Shown piece by piece: positions 9,123-16,016 of a DNA stretch of 64,000 bases. The notes beneath the pieces were generated by a model. The model searched no databases. It was not told the origin of the DNA and worked only from the letters and a program-made list of their open reading frames with translations. The stretch's first letter is position 1. Each line of letters begins with the position of its first letter. Both the position numbers and the translations under genes were made by a program. The DNA is from an uncultured Eubacteriales bacterium (GTDB taxonomy: Bacteria > Bacillota > Clostridia > Oscillospirales > CAG-272). The stretch is taken from NCBI GenBank assembly GCA_905205065.1, contig CAJLCI010000006.1, positions 1 through 64,000 on the forward strand, given 5' to 3'.

Positions 9123-9384
9123 AATCTCAAAGCGAAAGCTTTTCGATCATCAAGTTTTGTTTCACGCAGGAAACGGCAGATATGCAGAGCAAAAATACAA
9201 AACTATGCGGCTCCGAATAATTTTTTGATAATATAAACATATGTTATATAATAATATATATTCAGCGCGGTATATTTTCGGAAAAACTGTGCCGATTATT
9301 TTATCGGAAACAGAAAAGTTCATGCTCCTTGACGGACTAAATATTCATAATTATTCATAATAAAGAAGGGTGAGATATACATAT
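9123..9384 (+). other. Long leader of the aldo/keto reductase gene, no coding potential seen
   Basis: Between the promoter and the next gene no plausible reading frame is present. AAGTTTTGT and ACAAAACT can pair around a purine-rich segment at about 9150-9208, which hints at a folded leader, but I do not recognise any riboswitch class. The last 150 bp are very AT rich. Confidence 0.35.
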
Positions 9385-10413
9385 ATGAAAATGGTTACAC
9401 TCGGCAGTACGGGTATTACAGTTCCTCAAAACGCTTTCGGCGCGCTTCCGATACAGCGTGATGATTTTGATACAGCGTCAAAAATACTCCGCAGAGCCTA
9501 TGAAGGCGGCATGACGTTTTTTGACACAGCAAGAGCATATTCAGACAGTGAAGAAAAAATAGGCATCGCTCTTTCTGATGTGCGTAATAAAATATACATA
9601 GCAACTAAAACCGCTGCAAAAACGCCCGATGAAATGAAAAGCCAGCTCGAAACATCTCTGAAAATGCTGAAAACCGATTACATAGACATATATCAGTTTC
9701 ACCAGTCAACATGCTGCTATCGGCCCGGAGACGGAAGCGGTATGTACGAACAGATGGAGGATTTCAAACGGCAGAAGCTTATCAGGCATATTGGAATTAC
9801 ATCTCATCAGATCGACATCGCTGATGAGTGCGTCGAATCCGGTCTTTACGAAACTATGCAGTTTCCCTTCAGTTACCTTTCGGGAGACCGGGAAATTGCG
9901 CTTGTTGAAAACTGCCGGTCGCATAATATGGGCTTTATAGCAATGAAAGCTCTTGCCGGCGGACTGATTACAAATTCACGGGCCGCTTTCGCGTTCATGT
10001 CAGGCTTTGACAATGCAGTTCCAATTTGGGGAGTTCAGCATGAACATGAGCTTGAAGAATGGCTCTCATATTTTAATGAAGCGCCTGAACTCAATGATGA
10101 ACTGCGATCTGTAATTGAAAAAGACAGAAAAGAGCTTTCGCAGGATTTCTGCCGCGGCTGTGGATATTGTATGCCATGTCCGCAGGGCATTATGATCAAC
10201 CAGTGCGCGCGCATGTCTCTTATGCTTCGCCGCGCACCGTCGCGTAACTGGCTGTCCGAATATTGGCAGGAGGAAATGAGGAAAACCGAAAACTGCATCG
10301 ATTGCGGTGCCTGCAAAAAGAAATGTCCATATGGACTTGATACCCCGAATTTGCTGAAAAAGAACTATGAAGACTATAAAAATGTTCTTGTGGGAGAGGT
10401 AAAAGTCGATTGA
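9385..10413 (+). CDS. Aldo/keto reductase with C-terminal ferredoxin-type Fe-S domain
   Basis: 342 residues from ATG 9385 (AAGAAGGG upstream); a GTG at 9370 is in frame but overlaps that RBS. The N-terminal TIM-barrel is an aldo/keto reductase: LGSTGITVPQNAFGALP at the start, then FFDTARAYSDSEEKIG carrying the catalytic Asp/Tyr pair, and TKTAAKTPDEM with the catalytic Lys. The last 100 residues carry two cysteine clusters, CRGCGYCMPC and CIDCGACKKKC, typical of [4Fe-4S] ferredoxin-like tails. This architecture is frequent in anaerobic Clostridia and implies electron input from a ferredoxin-like donor. Substrate unknown. The gene stands alone between two related palindromes. Confidence 0.88.
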   Translation: MKMVTLGSTGITVPQNAFGALPIQRDDFDTASKILRRAYEGGMTFFDTARAYSDSEEKIGIALSDVRNKIYIATKTAAKTPDEMKSQLETSLKMLKTDYIDIYQFHQSTCCYRPGDGSGMYEQMEDFKRQKLIRHIGITSHQIDIADECVESGLYETMQFPFSYLSGDREIALVENCRSHNMGFIAMKALAGGLITNSRAAFAFMSGFDNAVPIWGVQHEHELEEWLSYFNEAPELNDELRSVIEKDRKELSQDFCRGCGYCMPCPQGIMINQCARMSLMLRRAPSRNWLSEYWQEEMRKTENCIDCGACKKKCPYGLDTPNLLKKNYEDYKNVLVGEVKVD

Positions 10414-10491
10414 ACTAATTACTGTAAATGTACATATAACTGTAAATGAAACTTTATATGAAACTATAAATAAAACTATAACTGTAAACGC

Positions 10492-10537
10492 AAATTAAGA
10501 TGTCTCCCGCCTTCAAAAGCGGGAGACATCTTAATTT
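10492..10537 (+). terminator. Bidirectional terminator, 19-bp perfect stem
   Basis: AAATTAAGATGTCTCCCGC (10492-10510) pairs perfectly with 10519-10537 around an 8-nt loop, and T/A-rich sequence flanks both sides. It separates the convergent aldo/keto reductase (+) and ABC transporter (-) genes. Sequence and layout match the palindrome at 8955-8994. Confidence 0.8.
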
Positions 10538-10596
10538 TTATAACTTTTATAATTTTAATGATTTTTTCATTATGATAATTATGTTCATTTTGTTCA

Positions 10597-12114
10597 TCAT
10601 GTCATATTGCTCTTCGTCTGCGTAAGGTTTTCAAAATTTAAAATTTCAGCTCTTAGCTGTTCTGCTTCTGAGCGGAGGTGCGTAATAAGCAATACAGTAT
10701 CCGAATTTTCCCTGACAAGCGAAATAATTTTTTCCTTAAGCATTTCATCAAGCCCGCGAAAAGGCTCGTCAAGTATCAAAAGAGGCCTTTCTGAAATCAG
10801 CGCGCGCGCAATTGAAACTCTCTGGCACATTCCGCCGGACAGCTTTGCCGGAGGAAAATCGTGTGAATAATCAGGAAGACCGAACGCACTGAGCAATTTC
10901 TTTGCCAGTTCAATTAAATCTTTTTTGTCAGACAGCTTATAGCGCGGTGAAACACAAGCTACATTTTCAGCGGCACTGAGCCACGGCAAAAGTCTCGGCT
11001 CCTGAAACACAACGGCACAATCGGCCGGTACTGCTCCTGATATTTCCCCTTTGTCCGCCTTTTCCAGACCGCAAATAATCCGGGTAAGAGTAGTTTTTCC
11101 GCATCCTGACGGTCCCGTAACAGCAGTCACATTATGCGCCGGAATATCAAATGTCAATTCGGAAAAAACATCTATTTTCCCGAATTTTTTAGTTAAATTT
11201 CTTATGCGTATATCCGATTCCAGTTTTTGAGGAGATACGATTCTGCGGTCCGGAATTTTTTCGTCATCAGAATATTCAGATTTGTCACTTATACCAAGCG
11301 CGGATTCTTTATAGACATAATCAGACGATAATTTGATTTTGTCTGACACAGCATCGAAAAAACTGCGCAGAAGTTTTTCAATCAAAATACTGAGCAGAAT
11401 AACCGTGGCAGTCCAGGCAAATAAATCAGGGGTTTCAAGATAAAGCTTGGATTCATAAACATATCTTCCGATAGAATTTTTCGGCATGCAGAGAACCTCG
11501 GCGGCAACACCGGATTTCCACGCAAGTCCGAGCGATGTGGCAAGACCGGCGGCAATTTCAGGAGCTGAAGACGGAATATAAAGAAGAATTAATCTTTTAA
11601 AAAAAGAAAAGCCGTAGGACAAACACAATTCCTGAAGCTTTAAATCGACAGATTTTATTCCCGCGTCAATATGCGCCGTCATTACCGGAAGAACAATCAG
11701 AGCGGAAATAAACGACGGTACCCTTTCTCTGCCTATCCAAACGAGCGCAAGAATAATAAACGATGCGACAGGCGTCGCCGTCACCACCTTTAAAAGAGGA
11801 GACAGCAACGCGTGCGCCAATCTGCTTTTATGCATCAGTATAGCTGCAATAAAGCTTGCAGCCACCGCGCATATATATCCGGACATAATTCTTCCTATCG
11901 AAGACAGCGTTGATCTTATAAAAGTCTGTGTTTTAAAGAGCTTTGCAAAACAAGTCAGAACCGACAGCGGTGACGGTAAGAAAACCTCCGCATTTACAAT
12001 AAGACTTGCAATCTGCCAAATGATAATCCAAAACGCAAAAATTCCTAATTTAAACAGAGCGTTAAGCACATGGTTTTTATCTGTTTTTTTATTTATAGCA
12101 GCTTTTATTCGCAT
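10597..12114 (-). CDS. ABC transporter permease fused to ATP-binding domain (SsuC-SsuB-like fusion)
   Basis: 505 residues combining what are normally two proteins. Residues 1-255 are a BPD-type permease with several hydrophobic helices (for example ALFKLGIFAFWIIIWQIASL) and the coupling-loop signature typical of the SsuC/TauC/NrtB group. After a polar linker (about 255-300), residues 300-505 form an ABC ATPase with Walker A GPSGCGKTT, signature LSGGMCQRVSIARAL and Walker B LLILDEPFRGLDE. The adjacent upstream gene encodes the matching binding lipoprotein, with 32 bp between them. The set would import a nitrate, sulfonate, taurine, pyrimidine-precursor or similar small ligand. A continuous frame through the linker argues against a sequencing error. 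Confidence 0.9.
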   Translation of the reverse strand: MRIKAAINKKTDKNHVLNALFKLGIFAFWIIIWQIASLIVNAEVFLPSPLSVLTCFAKLFKTQTFIRSTLSSIGRIMSGYICAVAASFIAAILMHKSRLAHALLSPLLKVVTATPVASFIILALVWIGRERVPSFISALIVLPVMTAHIDAGIKSVDLKLQELCLSYGFSFFKRLILLYIPSSAPEIAAGLATSLGLAWKSGVAAEVLCMPKNSIGRYVYESKLYLETPDLFAWTATVILLSILIEKLLRSFFDAVSDKIKLSSDYVYKESALGISDKSEYSDDEKIPDRRIVSPQKLESDIRIRNLTKKFGKIDVFSELTFDIPAHNVTAVTGPSGCGKTTLTRIICGLEKADKGEISGAVPADCAVVFQEPRLLPWLSAAENVACVSPRYKLSDKKDLIELAKKLLSAFGLPDYSHDFPPAKLSGGMCQRVSIARALISERPLLILDEPFRGLDEMLKEKIISLVRENSDTVLLITHLRSEAEQLRAEILNFENLTQTKSNMT

Positions 12115-12146
12115 ATGCTCTCTCCTGTTTTAATTAATGCGCTTAA

Positions 12147-13226
12147 TTATTCCGCTCCGTAATAGAAGTCGTCTTCCGGAAGTGCTCCGCCTATAGACGA
12201 GGGATTTGCATCATAAAGAACCTGAAGGAATCCGGAAAGCTGCTTTTTCATTTCGGCTCCGTCAAGATATATAATGTTGCAGTTCGGCAGGGCTTTTTTT
12301 GCAACTTCGGCAGAGGCTATAATTTCATTAGATGCAATAAGCTCCGCTGCCTCTTCCTGATTATTTACAGCATACTGGACAGAAGCTTCATATTCTTTAA
12401 GAAAAGCTTCGACGACATCCGGATAGCTTTCGGCAAATTCACTTCTTACCGCAATACACCCTTGAAGCAGGCTGCTTTCATCTCCGGCAACATTTTTCCA
12501 CTCTTCGGTGAGATTGAGTGCAATTCTCAGGTTGTCACTGCCCTTTGCGAGTGCGGAGGTTACCTGCGGCTCCGGAAGCATACCAATTGCGACAGATTCG
12601 GAAGCAAGACTTGCAGCAAGCTCACTGTGTTCGGCAAGATACTCAATTTCCACATCTGAGGCGGGATCTATTCCGTTCTGGCTGAGAACGTAATTCAATA
12701 TATATTCAGGCGTAGAAGCCTGACCTGTCGCATAAATTTTCTTTCCTCGGAGATCCTCGACAGAATTTATTGTATTTCCGTTTTCAAGAATATAGAGAAC
12801 TCCTCCCGTGTTGACCGCAGCCACTTTTACACCTCCGGCGGTTTTCTGGTACAGAGTTGCGGCAAGATTAGTCGGTACCGCTGCAATGTCGTATGTGCCC
12901 TGAATAAGTGAAGGACCTACCTGATCCGGAGCTGTTGCGACAGTAAAATTATATTTATTATTGGATTTACCTTCTGCGTTATCAGACATTAGCTTTGCGG
13001 CGCCCATTCCGGTAGGCCCGGAAAGAACGGCGATATTTATTTCCCGATCAAGACTGTTTTCCGACCCCTGAGAATCGGTCTCACTTTTTGTAATCTCCGC
13101 GGTCGTATCCGCAGCTCCGGTATCATTTTCCCCGCTTGTTCTGTCTCCGCAGGCTGTAAAGCCGCAAATTACAGAGGCAAGAAGAAACATAGAAGTTATT
13201 TTTTTCAGCGTTCCTTTTAATTCCAT
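12147..13226 (-). CDS. ABC transporter substrate-binding lipoprotein (NMT1/SsuA-like)
   Basis: 359 residues. The N-terminus is a lipoprotein signal: positive KGTLKK, hydrophobic MFLLASVICG, then lipobox FTAC with the modified Cys near residue 26, followed by a Ser/Thr/Asp/Glu linker. The mature domain is of the periplasmic-binding type II fold used by NMT1/SsuA/TauA proteins, with LSGPTGMGAAKLM, YDIAAVPTNLAATLY and LRGKKIYATGQASTPEYIL. It would be anchored on the outer face of the membrane and deliver ligand to the fused permease-ATPase encoded just downstream. The ligand cannot be named from sequence; GPTGMGA is common in clostridial members annotated as taurine/sulfonate-like. Confidence 0.9.
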   Translation of the reverse strand: MELKGTLKKITSMFLLASVICGFTACGDRTSGENDTGAADTTAEITKSETDSQGSENSLDREINIAVLSGPTGMGAAKLMSDNAEGKSNNKYNFTVATAPDQVGPSLIQGTYDIAAVPTNLAATLYQKTAGGVKVAAVNTGGVLYILENGNTINSVEDLRGKKIYATGQASTPEYILNYVLSQNGIDPASDVEIEYLAEHSELAASLASESVAIGMLPEPQVTSALAKGSDNLRIALNLTEEWKNVAGDESSLLQGCIAVRSEFAESYPDVVEAFLKEYEASVQYAVNNQEEAAELIASNEIIASAEVAKKALPNCNIIYLDGAEMKKQLSGFLQVLYDANPSSIGGALPEDDFYYGAE

Positions 13227-13305
13227 AGTATATTTCCTTTCAGATTATAATTTAATTTATTTTTACGGAGCAATTAAGCTTCGGAAAAAACTTATACATG
13301 CGGCT

Positions 13306-13365
13306 GTTCATTCGACCGTTTATTAAAATGTTTATTCGAGCGTTCATTCAGCTGTTCATTTGAGT
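13306..13365 (+). repeat. Five exact-period 12-bp tandem repeats
   Basis: Five consecutive 12-bp units (such as GTTCATTCGACC, GTTTATTCGAGC, GTTCATTCAGCT) lie upstream of the binding-protein gene and downstream of the Crp/Fnr gene. The first six bases (GTTYAT) are nearly constant and the last six vary. The gap 13227-13492 contains no gene. Confidence 0.75.
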
Positions 13366-13492
13366 TAACAGCTAATTTTATTAAATTAACCTATTTATTT
13401 AACTCGGCTTGTTTATTTAAGTTTAATCGTATGCCATTTTCAAATAGTATATACGCTCCATAACAGTTAATTTCTCGGTCTATTACCGGGCA

Positions 13493-14188
13493 TCAGAGCT
13501 CAGCGATTCCCGCATTATCGCATATTATAATTTTCCCGTCTTCATTCCGTTTTATAAATCCTGAGCTTTCAAGAGTCTGCAGAGCTCGGTATACAGACGC
13601 TCTGCCGAGATTCAATGATTTGGCGAGCTGCGCTATAGACGGAACTATCAAACAACCTTCCGGGTCGCGCGGCATTTCGAGAAGTATACAGGAAAGTCTT
13701 TGTTCCGCCGTGCCGGCCGTAACAACGGAAATTCTTTTGTTGAGATAGCGTATTCTTCCGGACAAAAATTTAATATAATTTTCAGCAATCTTAGAGCTGC
13801 CGGTAATCATCCGCTCAACCTTATCAGCATCGAGCAATAAAACAGATGTTTTTCCCTTAGCTCTGATGTAAGAGACATAATCCGTGTCTTCAGAGCAGAA
13901 AAGCGCGGCCGCGCCAAATACTTCGCCCTTTGCAAGCATCCGCAAAATAGTGCTGTTTTCCTCAAATTCTGCGGTAACAATTGCTTTTCCGGAAACTATA
14001 ATCTGCAGTCCCCCGATATATTCATTTGGAGAAGATATCAGCTCACCAGATTTAAACATCCTAAGACACGGGCTGCACTCGTATATATTTTTTAATCTTT
14101 CGTTCCCCGGTATTCCGTCAAACAGAAATATTTTAGCCGCTATCGACAAATATTCATCTGTAATCTTATTTTGCATATAGTTTTCCAT
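13493..14188 (-). CDS. Crp/Fnr family transcriptional regulator
   Basis: 231 residues with the two-domain Crp/Fnr layout. Residues about 20-150 form the cyclic-nucleotide-binding-like beta roll (FKSGELISSPNEYIGGLQII, then LAKGEVFGAAALF). Residues 160-225 form a winged helix with PSIAQLAKSLNLGRASVYRAL as recognition helix. The N-terminal domain has two cysteines (CSPC) that could sense redox or metal, but the four-Cys FNR pattern is absent, so the signal is unknown. It lies upstream of the binding protein and fused transporter on the same strand with a 266-bp repeat-containing gap, so it plausibly regulates that importer. Confidence 0.88.
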   Translation of the reverse strand: MENYMQNKITDEYLSIAAKIFLFDGIPGNERLKNIYECSPCLRMFKSGELISSPNEYIGGLQIIVSGKAIVTAEFEENSTILRMLAKGEVFGAAALFCSEDTDYVSYIRAKGKTSVLLLDADKVERMITGSSKIAENYIKFLSGRIRYLNKRISVVTAGTAEQRLSCILLEMPRDPEGCLIVPSIAQLAKSLNLGRASVYRALQTLESSGFIKRNEDGKIIICDNAGIAEL

Positions 14189-14277
14189 TCTGACGATTTC
14201 TGAAGATTACTATAATTAAACTCAATAAATAACTGCAATCCTCTTGCAAAAAAAAGTATAAATTTTTACAAGCTACA

Positions 14278-14305
14278 AAAAAGTGTATCATATGATACAC
14301 TTTTT
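14278..14305. promoter_or_regulatory. Perfect 28-bp palindrome, candidate operator
   Basis: AAAAAGTGTATCAT followed by its exact reverse complement, about 90 bp upstream of the Crp/Fnr start. The GTGTATCAT/ATGATACAC core is the size expected for a dimeric regulator. It could be an autoregulatory operator of the Crp/Fnr protein. A weak bidirectional terminator is the alternative, but the stem core is AT rich. Confidence 0.5.
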
Positions 14306-14583
14306 GTCAAGAGGTGTAAAAAATATTTCTCAAATTTTTATCTCAGAACTCCATTGGCATTTAAAATTTACACGACTAAAGCAATTCAATAAGGGACACA
14401 AGCCCTGTCATCGAACATTTCATGACGGATACGGGATAACACAACCTGAAAAAGTGATCGGAACGCGCCGCCTATAGAGACAAACGCCTCGTACGCAAAC
14501 GTCTTACAGACATAAACATTCCGATTATGCTTATAATTAAACTTATAATTAAATAAGAAAAAACATCAACTATAAAAAAGTAC

Positions 14584-14611
14584 TTGCAATTTTATAAAAT
14601 TGTGGTATACT
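14584..14611 (+). promoter_or_regulatory. Promoter of the pheST T-box transcript
   Basis: TTGCAA (14584-14589), 16-bp spacer, TATACT (14606-14611), about 30 bp before the structured T-box leader. Confidence 0.65.
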
Positions 14612-14635
14612 AATATATAGTATTATATTTTAAAT

Positions 14636-14880
14636 GCAGGGATGCGGCTCGGTTTACCGCGTTTTTGCCGTGCAGAGAGTGACGGTCATTGGCTGGAAGC
14701 CGTCTGCGGCATGCGGTATTTCATTTCTCCGCGGAGCATGTCCGGTGAATAATTATCAGTAGCCGAATACGGGCGGTTTCCGTTATAAAACCGTTGAGCG
14801 TTTGTCTGTGTAATCACACGGCAAAAATTAAGGTGGTAACGCGAAGGTAACTCCTCCGTCCTTTTTAAGGGCGGATTTTT
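14636..14880 (+). ncRNA. T-box riboswitch (tRNA-Phe sensing leader of pheST)
   Basis: The T-box core AAGGTGGTAACGCG is at 14830-14843 and is followed by an intrinsic terminator whose stem is CCGTCCTT/AAGGGCGG (about 14856-14874) and a T6 run. Upstream is the expected long Stem I, with GAGAGTGACGG and a TATTTCATTTC stretch at about 14717-14727 that offers a UUC specifier for phenylalanine. Uncharged tRNA-Phe would stabilise the antiterminator and allow pheST expression. The core and the pheS context are directly seen; the exact specifier position is inferred. Confidence 0.9.
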
Positions 14881-14972
14881 TATTTACAGACATTCGGCGG
14901 TGCAACAAAATAAAGTTTATTTTAAATCAGAGTTTTCGCATATAAACCCGTATCAGGAAAGGAAGGATTTTA

Positions 14973-15995
14973 ATGAAAGAGAAGCTGAAACAGATACGCA
15001 CAGCCGCCTTAGAGCAGCTGGACGCTGCAGACAGTACAGAAAAGCTTGAACAGCTTCGTGTAAAATTTCTCGGAAAAAAAGGAGAGCTGACCGCCGTACT
15101 TCGCGGCATGGGCGCGCTGTCTCCCGAGGAAAGGCCCGCGATAGGTCAGATTGCAAACGAGATCCGCGAATCTGTCGAAAATATGATAGCGGAAAAAAAG
15201 GAGAAGCTTTCGGCCGAGCTTTTGCAGCGCAAGCTGGAAAGTGAAAAAATTGACGTTACAATGCCGGCAAAACGGTTTAATCTCGGACACCGGCACCCTC
15301 TTGCTCAGGTAGAGGATGAAATGTGCGGTATTTTCCGTTCTATGGGATTTGATATTGAAGAGGGACCGGAAGTAGAAACCGATTATTACAACTTTCAGGC
15401 GCTTAACACGCCCGAAAATCATCCCGCCCGTGATTCGCAGGACACCTTCTATATAACAGACAATATTCTTCTGCGTTCGCAGACGTCTTCAGTTCAGGTT
15501 CATGCGATGGAGCGTGCGGGCAAGCCTCCGATCCGCGTCGTATCTCCCGGCAGAGTTTACCGTTCCGACGCGGTTGACGCAACGCATTCTCCGATGTTTC
15601 ACCAGCTTGAAGGACTTGTAGTAGACAAAGATATAACCATGGGTGATCTTAAAGGAACTCTTGAAACCTTTGCACGGAGAATGTTCGGCAATTATACAAA
15701 AATAAGATTCCGTCCGCATCATTTTCCGTTTACCGAACCATCCGCAGAAATTGATATTTCCTGTTTTATGTGCGGCGGCAAGGGCTGCAAAGTCTGTAAG
15801 GGAGAGGGCTGGATTGAGATACTCGGCGCAGGAATGGTTCACCCTAATGTTCTGCGCTGTTCGGGAATAGATCCGGACGTATATTCAGGTTTTGCGTTTG
15901 GAATGGGCATCGAGAGAATTGCAATGAAGAAATATTCAATAGACGATATGCGCCTGATCTATGAAAACGATCTGCGCTTCCTGCGTCAATTCTGA
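14973..15995 (+). CDS. pheS: Phenylalanine--tRNA ligase alpha subunit
   Basis: Catalytic subunit of the alpha2beta2 enzyme that charges tRNA-Phe. 340 residues, standard length; the start ATG 14973 follows AGGAAAGGAAGG. It has an N-terminal coiled coil (1-90, including KFLGKKGELTAVLRGMG) that binds tRNA, then the class II synthetase core with motif 1 region GFDIEEGPEVETDYYNF, motif 2 HSPMFHQLEGLVVD and motif 3 GFAFGMGIERIAM. A CMCGGKGCKVCKGEG segment near residue 265 is a cysteine pattern often seen in Firmicutes PheS. It is cotranscribed with pheT, 21 bp downstream, under the T-box. Confidence 0.97.
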   Translation: MKEKLKQIRTAALEQLDAADSTEKLEQLRVKFLGKKGELTAVLRGMGALSPEERPAIGQIANEIRESVENMIAEKKEKLSAELLQRKLESEKIDVTMPAKRFNLGHRHPLAQVEDEMCGIFRSMGFDIEEGPEVETDYYNFQALNTPENHPARDSQDTFYITDNILLRSQTSSVQVHAMERAGKPPIRVVSPGRVYRSDAVDATHSPMFHQLEGLVVDKDITMGDLKGTLETFARRMFGNYTKIRFRPHHFPFTEPSAEIDISCFMCGGKGCKVCKGEGWIEILGAGMVHPNVLRCSGIDPDVYSGFAFGMGIERIAMKKYSIDDMRLIYENDLRFLRQF

Positions 15996-16016
15996 TAAGA
16001 AGGAGGAAACTTAATA

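Noticed and set aside
9123..9240. c-di-GMP-type riboswitch in the reductase leader
   Set aside because: CACGCA and AGAGCAAA are only partial matches and the required paired segments are not formed.
14278..14305. Palindrome as intrinsic terminator
   Set aside because: The stem is AT rich and lies upstream of both flanking transcripts, so an operator is more likely.
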